Assembly (NCBI GenBank): GCA_965200045.1
Contig: OZ241330.1
Coordinates: 744,001-808,000, forward strand
Direction: 5' to 3'
DNA length: 64,000 bases
DNA from: Bin25 sp026709415
GTDB lineage: Bacteria; Bacteroidota; Bacteroidia; Flavobacteriales; Flavobacteriaceae
Translations under genes and position numbers: made by a program
Shown: positions 56,881 to 64,000 of the stretch, in pieces
Numbering within the stretch: the stretch's first letter is position 1
Layout of the letters: each line of letters opens with the position of its first letter
The notes under the pieces: model-generated
Seen by the model: only the letters and a program-made list of their open reading frames with translations
Told to the model about the DNA's origin: nothing
The model's database searches: none

Positions 56881-56928
56881 TAAAATGATGTTGTTGATTT
56901 TTTAAGACTAATTATCTTGAACTCTATA

Positions 56929-57846
56929 TTACCCTAAAATTAATACTTGATAGGTCAATCGATGATTGGTGGTATTCTTCACCAATAGGACCATGCGATC
57001 CAATATACTCATGCTTTTCGTGTTATGCTTCCAAGCCAATTCTTGGATATAACGATGTAAATGCTTCTTGGACATCCAATTGGTGGGTGCCTTTGTAGGC
57101 TCTTTTCACACGAGCCCAAAAGGATTCAATGCTATTCGTATGGACATCCCCATCGACGCATTGTCGTTGGCTATGGCAAACCCGTTCATGCTCTCGATTT
57201 AACCCATGATAACATCGGGCTTCATCGGTATAAACCACCGCATCCGATGTCGTCTGCTCATTAATAAATTCATGGAGGGTTTCTTTATCCGTGTGTTCCA
57301 CCACTTTGGCAATCACTTGATTCGTTTCACGATGTAATGCCCCACTACGGGGAACTTACCATCACTACCACGCCCCAAATGATAAAGCATCATGCGTTTG
57401 TATTTGGACATGTTGGCTCTTTTGCCACCCATATAGGTCTCATCGACTTCCACTGTTCCTTCAAACTTTTTCAATGATAATTGACACATTTCTCTTATTT
57501 TATGCAATAAAATCCAAGTCGTGCCTTGTCGGATGCCCAAATACTTGGATAATAAGACAGAGGTTAGCCCTTTGGGATTTTTTAAATATAAATAAAGAGC
57601 CATACCCCACACTTTTAAGGGAAGTCTTGATTTTTCCATTTGGGTTCCTGTCCGAATGCTAAATAACTTGCCACAGTCTCGACATCGATAAGGCAAGGGT
57701 TTTCTATTTTTTAATGCCGTGATTTGTTTTCCTTTGCAACACGGACAAATAGGCTTTTCACCCTAGCGTGTTTGATGAACCCATGCTTCTGCTTTGGCTT
57801 CTGTTGAAAAAGTTTCATGTATTTTAAATAAGGATAATGATTGCAT
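56929..57846 (-). pseudogene. IS1595-family (ISXO2-like) transposase, three lesions
   Basis: The frame starts at 57846 with an N-terminal segment and zinc ribbon (CPCC and CRDCGKLF). It continues with IRTGTQMEKSRLPLKVWGMALYL and the DDE core (VEVDETYMGG, VYTDEARCYHGL, SIESFWARVKRAYKGTH), ending HLHRYIQELAWKHNTKS before a stop at 56929. It is broken by a TAG in place of Trp (57763-57765), a one-base loss near 57345 and a one-base gain near 57070. Terminal inverted repeats were not identified with confidence. It borders the broken methylase. Confidence 0.9.
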
Positions 57847-58030
57847 TTTTATAGGCTCCAATTGACCATAAAAACACGAAAAAGATTTAGATTAAGCGTA
57901 TAAATCCCAAAATTTTCAAATCGGTTAGGTATCCTTCCTAATTAAAAATGGTGCTTCAACACCTGAATTCGAACTAGTGGCTATTGCATTCATGGGGTTT
58001 ATTGAAATCATTATAGTGGTCAATATAAAT

Positions 58031-59554
58031 CTAATTTTGGGCTTTCCTATGGATTAGATCATGTACTTTTTTAACTGGTCTAAACACATCCTTCGGAACG
58101 TCTATAAATACCGAATTCCAATCGGCCATCCCTCCATTCCATAATCCTGGCCATTCGATGGCTTTAATCTGTTGATTTCCCATGGTTTTATGAACAATCA
58201 TATAGCGATTGGGATTAGAAAATTTTTCTAAATCAAATGCTTTGCCAAATCGATCTTTTATAGAACAAGCAATCAATACTGGATTGATAAATTGTGTTTT
58301 TGAAGCTTCTTGTTGATGTTCTTGATTGTGTTTTTGAAATTCAATTTCTTCAAATATTTGTACACTGCTTCGATCACTAGAATGATGCCAAAATGGTCCT
58401 CCACCTGCGCTTTTGGAAGACTTGATCATGGCACAAACTCTAAGGGGTTTGTTGAGATATTGTTCTAAAAACCTCTGTTTGGATTCTAAAGAATGAGATT
58501 CAATATCAAATTGAGGATCAAAATGCAGACGAATCAATTTTATGATCCGGTTTATAGTTTCAGCATCACCTTTTTGATCAAGGTCAAGTAAGGACGCATC
58601 AATTTCAGATTTAATTTTCATTAATGTGCCACATAAGACTTTTAGCCATTGTATAACGGCTTCATTATGGTTATCAACTAGGATGTTGTCGATATTTTTG
58701 ATCAATACAAAGTCAGAGTCAATGGCATTGAGGTTTTTTAAAAGCGCACCATGTCCTCCTTTTCTAAAATGCAAATCCCCTTTTTCATCGGTTAGCCAAT
58801 GATTATCAAGAGACATCACCGGTGTATCAGTCGATGGACATTGGGACGAAAAATTGATTTTTATGTTTTGGTTCAATAAAGGAATAAGACTTTGAAAACG
58901 AGGCTTAAATCGCTCATCGATGGTAAAGTGAAGGTTCGATTTGTTTTCGATGCCAAACAAATTAACACTTTCTAAAATGTGGGCTTGAAAAGGCGTATAA
59001 GATTGGTGTTCTGTTTTAAAAAAAGGTATTAATCCTTTAGGAAGATGACTAAAGCCGACTCTTTTGTTATGGACCAGTGTATCGCAGAACTCTGTGAGGT
59101 ATTTCTGTGGTGTATTCAAAGCAAAACTCGTATACTTTTTGTTCAAGTATTGATCAATGGATGAGTAAAACGCTAAAGAATTTAAATTTTTAGCAAACAA
59201 TTCAAATGATGGGTACTTTTCGAGATAGTCATCTAGAATAAAACCAGGGTTTGATTGTTGATCTAAATACTGGAATACTTCTGAAAACATTCTACTGGCT
59301 GCACCAGAAGCTGGAACAAACTTTGTCCAAATAAAGCCCCCCTTATGGGCATTAAACAGATTTTGTGAGTCAACTTTATCTTGATGGGTCAGAACTTTAA
59401 TGCCACCATTTTCAACCGTTGCAGCTTGGACTTTACTATGGACACGAATTCCTTGAACTATCTGGTTTAAATGGCGTTGTGTTTGTTCTAATGATTTACC
59501 AAGCTTTTTTAGTTGAGCTTTTTGTTCTTTGCTTAGCTTTTTTAATGCTCCCAC
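58031..59554 (-). CDS. DUF4301 family protein
   Basis: This 507-residue protein has the DUF4301 signature FVPASGAASRMF near residues 97-108. A long alpha/beta body has segments GLIPFF, TPFQAHILES, GGHGALLKNLN and VCAMIKSSKSAGGGPFWHH, suggesting a nucleotide- or sugar-nucleotide-like binding fold similar to NDP-sugar pyrophosphorylases. The family is largely confined to Bacteroidota and its activity is unproved. Length is normal. It is a single gene between IS remnants. Confidence 0.88.
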   Translation of the reverse strand: MGALKKLSKEQKAQLKKLGKSLEQTQRHLNQIVQGIRVHSKVQAATVENGGIKVLTHQDKVDSQNLFNAHKGGFIWTKFVPASGAASRMFSEVFQYLDQQSNPGFILDDYLEKYPSFELFAKNLNSLAFYSSIDQYLNKKYTSFALNTPQKYLTEFCDTLVHNKRVGFSHLPKGLIPFFKTEHQSYTPFQAHILESVNLFGIENKSNLHFTIDERFKPRFQSLIPLLNQNIKINFSSQCPSTDTPVMSLDNHWLTDEKGDLHFRKGGHGALLKNLNAIDSDFVLIKNIDNILVDNHNEAVIQWLKVLCGTLMKIKSEIDASLLDLDQKGDAETINRIIKLIRLHFDPQFDIESHSLESKQRFLEQYLNKPLRVCAMIKSSKSAGGGPFWHHSSDRSSVQIFEEIEFQKHNQEHQQEASKTQFINPVLIACSIKDRFGKAFDLEKFSNPNRYMIVHKTMGNQQIKAIEWPGLWNGGMADWNSVFIDVPKDVFRPVKKVHDLIHRKAQN

Positions 59555-60007
59555 TAATTATGACTTTTTGTGTCTTTTAGATTTTAATCCATAGTAAGAG
59601 GCTATGTTCAAGCCACTAAGGCAATATGAGGCCATGTCGCTTTAATCTTTTATAAAGGGCTAAGGTATTTAAATTGTGTCTGAACTGTACCCCTATTCTA
59701 ATACCAATTTGTGTTCTGTATTATTGTTACTTGATTCCCATCTTATGGCCATCAAACTAAGCCGATACATTATGAAATACAAAGATTTTGTCCTAACTCT
59801 AAAAAGCAATTTAAAATGCAAATTAGTATAAGGACAGCAAAATCATGCGTCTATTTTGGTAGCGATTGATAACTTATTTTTAGCAAAAAGTTGTGGGAAG
59901 ATAGGGGCCACTTCACTTTAAAGGTTACAAATCAGATAATCAATGGAGTTTTATTTTCAATCAAGCAAAACAAACTTTACCCACTATCATGGATATATGT
60001 TTGATAT
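59555..60007. other. Gene-free stretch with short repeats
   Basis: No gene was found. A hairpin-like segment gctatgttcaagccactaaggcaatatgag at 59601-59630 resembles those near 46995 and 61680. Bases 59971-59984 (caaactttacccac) are the exact reverse complement of 60026-60039 inside the ISL3 end, so a piece of IS end may be duplicated here. Confidence 0.45.
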
Positions 60008-60444
60008 GGTTCTACTACGAAAGTTGTGGGTAAAGTTTGAGACCTCCATTAAAAAAGAGGACGGCTGCTCTAAAATTTTCGAACTTTCGAGACCCTCGAC
60101 CCAAGGCACATGGACTGTCTTGACACCCCCAGAAGACGGGATGCGAGGCACCCGACAAAGAATCAAGCACCGATAGGGCAGTCAATCCGAATGACGCCAG
60201 ACACGCTCCTGACGATGATTGTCGATTGGTCCTTCTTCGCCAGTCTCAGGGCACACCAAACGGCCACCAATAGGAGATACATCAACATGAATGGCCATCT
60301 GACGATCATCAACTGAAATGTCATCGACACACCATGAATCACCGACCTTTAAGATCGACTCAAAAAATGGTCAAAGCTTTTTCATAAAACAATAGATGAT
60401 TATGGACCAAAAGTAAAACTACCCACAACTTTTGTAGTAGAACC
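60008..60444 (-). mobile_element. Internally deleted ISL3-family insertion sequence
   Basis: Terminal inverted repeats are visible: ggttctactacgaaagttgtgggt at 60008 onward and, inverted, ggttctactacaaaagttgtgggt ending at 60444. Between them the minus strand encodes only the N-terminal part of an ISL3 transposase: DDISVDDRQMAIHVDVSP, then IGGRLVCPETGEEGPIDNH, VWRHSD and VPRI. A stop is present and the catalytic part is absent. The remnant is clearly richer in G and C than its surroundings, consistent with a foreign source. The right end abuts the broken fifth ATPase copy. Confidence 0.8.
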
Positions 60445-60448
60445 TGAA

Positions 60449-60556
60449 TTAAAAAAGAGGTGCTTTTTTTTCTCGGATAACATCACTCAAACATTGTCGA
60501 AAGGCTTGACGTTCTCGAAGTCGTCCGTGAAAATAGACAGCTTTCCCTCGATCCAT
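60449..60556 (-). pseudogene. N-terminal fragment of a fifth AAA/ORC-like ATPase
   Basis: A 35-codon frame (ATG 60556) reads MDRGKAVYFHGRLRERQ then AFRQCLSDVIREKKAPLF and stops at 60449. It matches the start of the ATPases at 37657, 40681 and 52522 (RGKA-YF-GR plus the following helix) and ends just before where Walker A would begin. The ISL3 remnant starts four bases further on, so the gene was probably cut by that insertion. The rest of the gene was not found on the other side of the element. Confidence 0.8.
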
Positions 60557-60659
60557 CTTTTTCTTTAGTGAATAAGGCTTGAATTTCCTATGAAGATACG
60601 ATTTTTAGCCTTATGATAAAAGATTCAAGGGTGTTTTAGATAAAGGGCGATCCCCCTAA

Positions 60660-60953
60660 CTTTGGTCTACAAAATCCCGAATCACTTGTTTCGTGGACGG
60701 AGGAAAGTTCGTTCCTAATAACCAATGCAACCATTTTTTATCTTGTTTCGATACCCAAGCCAAGGTTTTTCTTTGATGTTTGCCGAAATCCAAGGGAGGA
60801 CGACTCTCTATGATTTTCTTTAATATCAAATCCTTGATAGTTCCCTGTTTTTGCTTTGAATTGAGGCTTGAAGAAAGAACGACTCCAACTTAAAATGAGC
60901 GGGTTGGTTTTTTGATTTTTTCTATGATTCAACTTCATGAATTTAGGAATCAT
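60660..60953 (-). pseudogene. Remnant with ExoX-like C-terminal module
   Basis: Minus-strand codons at about 60830-60660 read PLDFGKHQRKTLAWVSKQ then DKKWLHWLLGTNFPPSTKQ, ending in a stop. This pattern (FGK-KGKT-- WV----- YLHWLL) is the small C-terminal module found in ExoX-type 3'-5' exonucleases. Upstream, an overlapping 71-codon frame (60738-60953) runs in a different frame, so the gene has at least one shift and lacks the exonuclease domain. It is probably a decayed fragment. Confidence 0.45.
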
Positions 60954-61512
60954 TTAGAGTTTTACTGTGTATGTCTTGTGTCATCTGTGGTTCTAGTTTT
61001 GAAAGATAGGGTAACCTAGCTAAGGTACTTGCACGATCTATAATTTCTTTTCGAGTACAGGCTTTAAATCCCCATAAATCCACACCGACATTGATGCTGT
61101 TGGAGGATCCTGCCCATTTTTCATGGACATGACCAAAAAGTTGAATAACTCCTCTACCAATCCCTTCCCAAGTTAACATGGGATAATGATTAAGAAAAAA
61201 ACTAGACACCCCATCCCCGACCTTGCAAACGTCTCTAATGCTTTCCCAATTCAATCGAAAAACGGGATTGTAATCGTGATTTCCTACAATTAGGTGCTTT
61301 TTACCTGGAATTTGTTTAAAAATTGTTTTTAATTTTTCGGTGCTGCCAAAACCAAAATCTCCTAAAATCCATAGATGGTCATCATCTTTTATTTGCGCTT
61401 GAAAATTGTTAATCATGGTCTGATTCATTTCTTCAACATCTAAAAAAGGACGTTTGCAATAACGAATAATGTTTTTATGATTAAAATGGGGGTCCGCTGT
61501 GTAAAAATGCAT
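60943..61512 (-). CDS. Calcineurin-like metallophosphoesterase
   Basis: This 189-residue protein has the full set of dimetal phosphoesterase motifs: DPHFNH (D-x-H, residues 8-13), GDFGFGS (GD), GNHDY (GNHD), a His in LNHYP, and FGHVHEKW (GH-x-H). It belongs to the compact YfcE-like/phage-associated type that cleaves phosphodi- or monoesters. The substrate is unknown. It is a single gene beside the ExoX-like remnant. Confidence 0.92.
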   Translation of the reverse strand: MHFYTADPHFNHKNIIRYCKRPFLDVEEMNQTMINNFQAQIKDDDHLWILGDFGFGSTEKLKTIFKQIPGKKHLIVGNHDYNPVFRLNWESIRDVCKVGDGVSSFFLNHYPMLTWEGIGRGVIQLFGHVHEKWAGSSNSINVGVDLWGFKACTRKEIIDRASTLARLPYLSKLEPQMTQDIHSKTLNDS

Positions 61513-61919
61513 TAGTCATCAAATTATGACTCAATCTACTCAAATCATATGCCAATCTGGCAACAAAATCGTTGATCACTGTTTAAAAATAAAAAATCCG
61601 ATTATTTCAGATATCTATTCCCAAAGAATTCATGTTTTATTTAGGATTCGTTATGGAAGTGTTTACTAATCGTATGGAGCCATGTTCAACCCGCTAGGTA
61701 ACATGAGTCCAAATGATTAACAATTCAAAGGTACAAGGATTATGGCTGGTGGGTTATAAATAGATACGGATTCCAAGTGGAGGATACCATGGGATGAATG
61801 TATCGTTCGGATTTCATCAGACCACCATTTCAACCAATTCAAGGGTTGTCGGTTATTGGATTTCAAAATGGAATCTCAATGACGCTATCATGTGAAGTCC
61901 GGAGATAGAGAACACATCT
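61513..61919. other. Gene-free stretch with hairpin repeat
   Basis: No open frame is supported. At 61676-61707 the sequence gagccatgttcaacccgctaggtaacatgag forms an imperfect hairpin (catgtt/aacatg) resembling the one at 46995-47020. The rest is featureless AT-rich DNA between the phosphoesterase and the kinase gene. Confidence 0.4.
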
Positions 61920-62477
61920 TTACAGTCCAAATCTTTTATCAATGTAGGAAACGGCTCTATCCAATCGTTCTCGAGGATTGCCCTGAATCTTTAAGTATTC
62001 AAAACCATAGAAATCCAGTAATTTTTGATGGTAGCGGTATAACTTATCTCGTTGATGTGGCATGTCTCTTAAATCGTCGACTTCCCACGGCACATCGATA
62101 TCAGTAAACAGGTACAAATCATAATTTGATTTTGTTACCATGTTTAAAATTTTAGGATGACAATAACCATCGAAATAGACTTCGGACCAAAGTTGTGTTA
62201 CCAAAACATTGGTATCACAAAAGAGAATTTTATTGGCCTTCATCAGTCGTTGATTTTCCAACTCCAATTGTTTCTTTGCAATGATTAATAAATCGTCCTT
62301 AGAACACTTCTTTTGGTATAAATCCCATTTTTCTTGAAGATAATTTCGGGCAAATTCTGGAACCCAACTTGTTGAATAATGGTTTGCTAAATCGATGGCC
62401 AAGGTTGTTTTGCCCGTGGATTCAGGACCATAAAGAACTATGCGGATAATGTTTGTTGAGTTATCTTTCTTTTCCAT
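61920..62477 (-). CDS. NadR-like ATP-binding kinase
   Basis: This 185-residue P-loop kinase has Walker A GPESTGKTT (about 16-24) and the NadR kinase-domain pattern (WVPEFARNYL, FCDTNVLVTQLWSEVYFDG, DIDVPWEVDDLRD). The classical role of this domain is phosphorylating nicotinamide riboside. Here it follows a PnuC-type transporter, overlapping it by 40 bases, and a thiamine-binding protein gene lies upstream, so thiamine or a related vitamin is an alternative substrate. Only the kinase part is present, without the adenylyltransferase of full-length NadR. Confidence 0.88.
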   Translation of the reverse strand: MEKKDNSTNIIRIVLYGPESTGKTTLAIDLANHYSTSWVPEFARNYLQEKWDLYQKKCSKDDLLIIAKKQLELENQRLMKANKILFCDTNVLVTQLWSEVYFDGYCHPKILNMVTKSNYDLYLFTDIDVPWEVDDLRDMPHQRDKLYRYHQKLLDFYGFEYLKIQGNPRERLDRAVSYIDKRFGL

Positions 62478-63046
62478 GCTTTATACCCCACGATAGCAAT
62501 CAAAGTAAGAATCAGGTATTGGAGGCTTGATATTAATAAGTCTTTATAAAAATAAAGTGGAATCGTAATGAGATTACCAACAATCCAAAAAAGCCAATGT
62601 TCTACTTTCCTTTTGGCCATTAACCACATTCCAGCAAAAAATATAGCCGTGGTAAAGGTATCAACATAGGCTGTCCATTGAATCCATTGGTCAAAAATCA
62701 TATAAATCCCCCCAATAAATACGATGCTACTGAAAAATATCAAACAAGACACTTTAAAATCATAAAAAGTACTTGAACTGATCGGATTCAAGCTAACTCC
62801 ATTTTTTGATCGAGACCAATAATACCATCCATAAATACTCATGATGAAAAAATAGGCATTGATAATCATGTCTCCCAATAATCCGGCTTTTGCTAGTAAA
62901 TAGACAAAGATTAGAGTAGAAATAATGCCCATTGGATAGACCAATACTTTATTGCGAGATGCAAAAAAAGCACTTAACAAACCCAAGATGACAGCCCCAA
63001 TCTCCAAATAAATTTGAATCAATGGAACGCCTTGGTAAGGAGTCAA
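62438..63046 (-). CDS. PnuC-type vitamin transporter (nicotinamide riboside or thiamine)
   Basis: This 202-residue integral membrane protein has seven predicted helices and PnuC signatures: YPMGIISTLIFVYLL, NAYFFIMSIYGWYYWSR (aromatic W--W pair) and EHWLFWIVGNLITIPLYFYK. PnuC proteins carry nicotinamide riboside; close relatives (PnuT) carry thiamine. The neighbouring genes point both ways: a kinase like that of NadR downstream, and a thiamine-binding protein gene eight bases upstream. The three form one operon. Confidence 0.88.
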   Translation of the reverse strand: MTPYQGVPLIQIYLEIGAVILGLLSAFFASRNKVLVYPMGIISTLIFVYLLAKAGLLGDMIINAYFFIMSIYGWYYWSRSKNGVSLNPISSSTFYDFKVSCLIFFSSIVFIGGIYMIFDQWIQWTAYVDTFTTAIFFAGMWLMAKRKVEHWLFWIVGNLITIPLYFYKDLLISSLQYLILTLIAIVGYKAWKRKITQQTLSA

Positions 63047-63053
63047 TAATAAA

Positions 63054-63329
63054 TCAAAAATCGGCTTGATAATGACTTCTATCCTTATTAAAGATTTTTA
63101 AGTGAAGAACCACTGATTTTTGACTTTCAAAAACTTCTTTGATCTCTTGGGTTAAAAATGTCATTAATTCATCATAAGGTCCATAAATCTGGGTAGACAA
63201 TGGTGTTTCAATGACTTTAAAATCAGAGTTCCTCAATTTTATGATAAAGTCTTTGATTGATTGAGAATAATTGTTTTGTAGTGGTGTTAGGTTCAAATCA
63301 ACGGATGCTCTTAGTGACATTTGAATCAA
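63054..63329 (-). CDS. Thiamine-binding (DUF77/YkoF-like) protein
   Basis: This 91-residue protein of the small ferredoxin-like thiamine-binding family has the typical strand order SLRASVDLNLTPLQNNYSQS, IKDFIIKLRNSDFKVIETPLSTQIYGPYDELMTFL, then a helix and VVLHLKIFNKDR. Related proteins bind thiamine or hydroxymethylpyrimidine in the cytoplasm. It is first in a three-gene operon with the PnuC-type carrier and the kinase. No TPP riboswitch was seen upstream, unlike the TonB receptor at 49-51 kb. Confidence 0.85.
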   Translation of the reverse strand: MIQMSLRASVDLNLTPLQNNYSQSIKDFIIKLRNSDFKVIETPLSTQIYGPYDELMTFLTQEIKEVFESQKSVVLHLKIFNKDRSHYQADF

Positions 63330-63507
63330 ATTTTTCAGCTCAAAAATAGGAATTAAGCCAGTAGATTTTTGAGAGAACTAAAATGGATTTTAGACAATCA
63401 AACCCTCAATTATCTGGGGTGAAGTAATACACATTAACTCCATATATCATGCAAAGACAAATAGTCGAAGCGGGACCAACCCAGAAGTCGTTTTTCATAT
63501 CCTTGGA

Positions 63508-64000
63508 TCATGTTCTCATACAAACACAAAGAGAATAGGTATCGATTTCTTTAAAGTACAAATCAAAAAGTATTTGGTTTTCTTCAAAAAAAAACTTTCC
63601 CGTTCCTGATTGTTTTTCATAATGAATTGTCATTTGATTTTTAAATGAAATGCCCTCTTTTTTCATGGCTTTATATATGGCTTCTTTGGCCACCCAAAGT
63701 CTAGTCAAATGCTTTATTAAATCTAGTGAATTTGTACAATTACCGTCTTTAGAATTTGTGAACTTATAAGCCAATTTAGTAATTCTGGAATGATGTCTTT
63801 CAATATCAATTCCAATTTGATGTTTTATACTCAGGGATATAACCACATAGTCATTGGTGTGTGAAATCGATATGTTTTTACCACTTTTTAACATGGGAAT
63901 CGTTTGATTTTTATAGTATAAATCGTCCAAATCAATTCCCATCTGTTTGAGTAAAATTCGTGAAGCTAAAAACGATTTTTGGTGTTTTTCTTTTTTCCTA
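63508..64000 (-). CDS. 4'-phosphopantetheinyl transferase, 5' end beyond window
   Basis: The minus-strand frame is open from the right window edge to a stop at 63508; the ATG at 63942 is internal, since coding-like sequence (SFLASRILLKQMG) continues upstream of it. Family motifs are present: ISISHTNDYVVIS, IGIDIE (magnesium-binding Asp/Glu) and LWVAKEAIYKAMKKEGI (the W--KEA--K motif). Sfp-type enzymes attach the phosphopantetheine arm of CoA to carrier proteins of fatty acid, polyketide or peptide synthesis. About 164 residues are visible. Confidence 0.9.
   Translation of the reverse strand, partial: RKKEKHQKSFLASRILLKQMGIDLDDLYYKNQTIPMLKSGKNISISHTNDYVVISLSIKHQIGIDIERHHSRITKLAYKFTNSKDGNCTNSLDLIKHLTRLWVAKEAIYKAMKKEGISFKNQMTIHYEKQSGTGKFFFEENQILFDLYFKEIDTYSLCVCMRT

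Noticed and set aside
56953..57853. Plus-strand frames at 57061 and 57474
   Set aside because: Antisense to the IS1595 transposase, whose minus-strand pieces match the family in order.
63330..63507. Second TPP riboswitch upstream of the thiamine-binding protein operon
   Set aside because: The CTGAGA and AAGGGAA core elements are absent from this spacer.

Overview
This is AT-rich DNA from a member of the Bacteroidota, probably a marine or host-associated Flavobacteriia/Saprospiria-like lineage. The evidence is the SusC/SusD pair, several TonB-dependent receptors with carboxypeptidase-like N-terminal domains, a CrtY-type lycopene cyclase, DUF3127 and DUF4301 proteins, a CRTAC1/UnbV lipoprotein paired with a PhyH oxygenase, and promoters of the TTG-N(about 21)-TAnnTTTG type. 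I found no rRNA, tRNA or CRISPR array.

Layout. 0-5 kb: the end of a ZIP metal transporter, then small lipoproteins and a heavily decayed secreted hydrolase. 4.6-13 kb: polA, tadA, a GH95 glycosidase, aspS. 13-19 kb: a tolC-type / membrane-fusion / RND efflux operon. 19.5-21.6 kb: an AbiE toxin-antitoxin module whose toxin is frameshifted and which is bracketed by 21-bp inverted repeats. 21.8-31 kb: a TonB receptor, isoprenyl diphosphate synthase, lycopene cyclase and the CRTAC1/PhyH pair. 31-37.5 kb: a plug-only SusC derivative, an insertion-sequence (IS) remnant, a SusC with a frameshift in a C8 tract, and SusD. 37.6-41.8 kb: three paralogous AAA-type ATPases around an IS3 remnant. 42-47 kb: rplM-rpsI, rpsB-tsf, tag, a DUF3127 gene, and a HIT protein with greA. 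47-51.7 kb: a Fic gene with a small partner, an outer-membrane protein, and a TonB receptor under a TPP riboswitch. 51.8-57.9 kb: a decayed defence island with the fused ends of a type ISP-like restriction enzyme, a small-protein pair flanking a fourth ATPase, an N6-adenine DNA methylase broken by two frameshifts, and an IS1595 transposase with three lesions. 58-64 kb: DUF4301, an internally deleted ISL3 element next to a 35-codon fragment of a fifth ATPase, a phosphoesterase, a cluster of thiamine-binding protein, PnuC-type transporter and NadR-like kinase, and the start of a phosphopantetheinyl transferase.

Housekeeping genes are intact, while accessory, defence and mobile genes carry many single-base indels and nonsense codons. 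This suggests ongoing erosion of accessory DNA, although some homopolymer lesions could be phase-variable tracts or sequencing errors. The best candidate for something undescribed is the dispersed AAA ATPase family (four complete copies and one fragment) with a conserved C-terminal PSM[KQ]xW motif. One copy is flanked by two members of an unrecognised roughly 55-residue protein family and sits inside the restriction-modification remnants.
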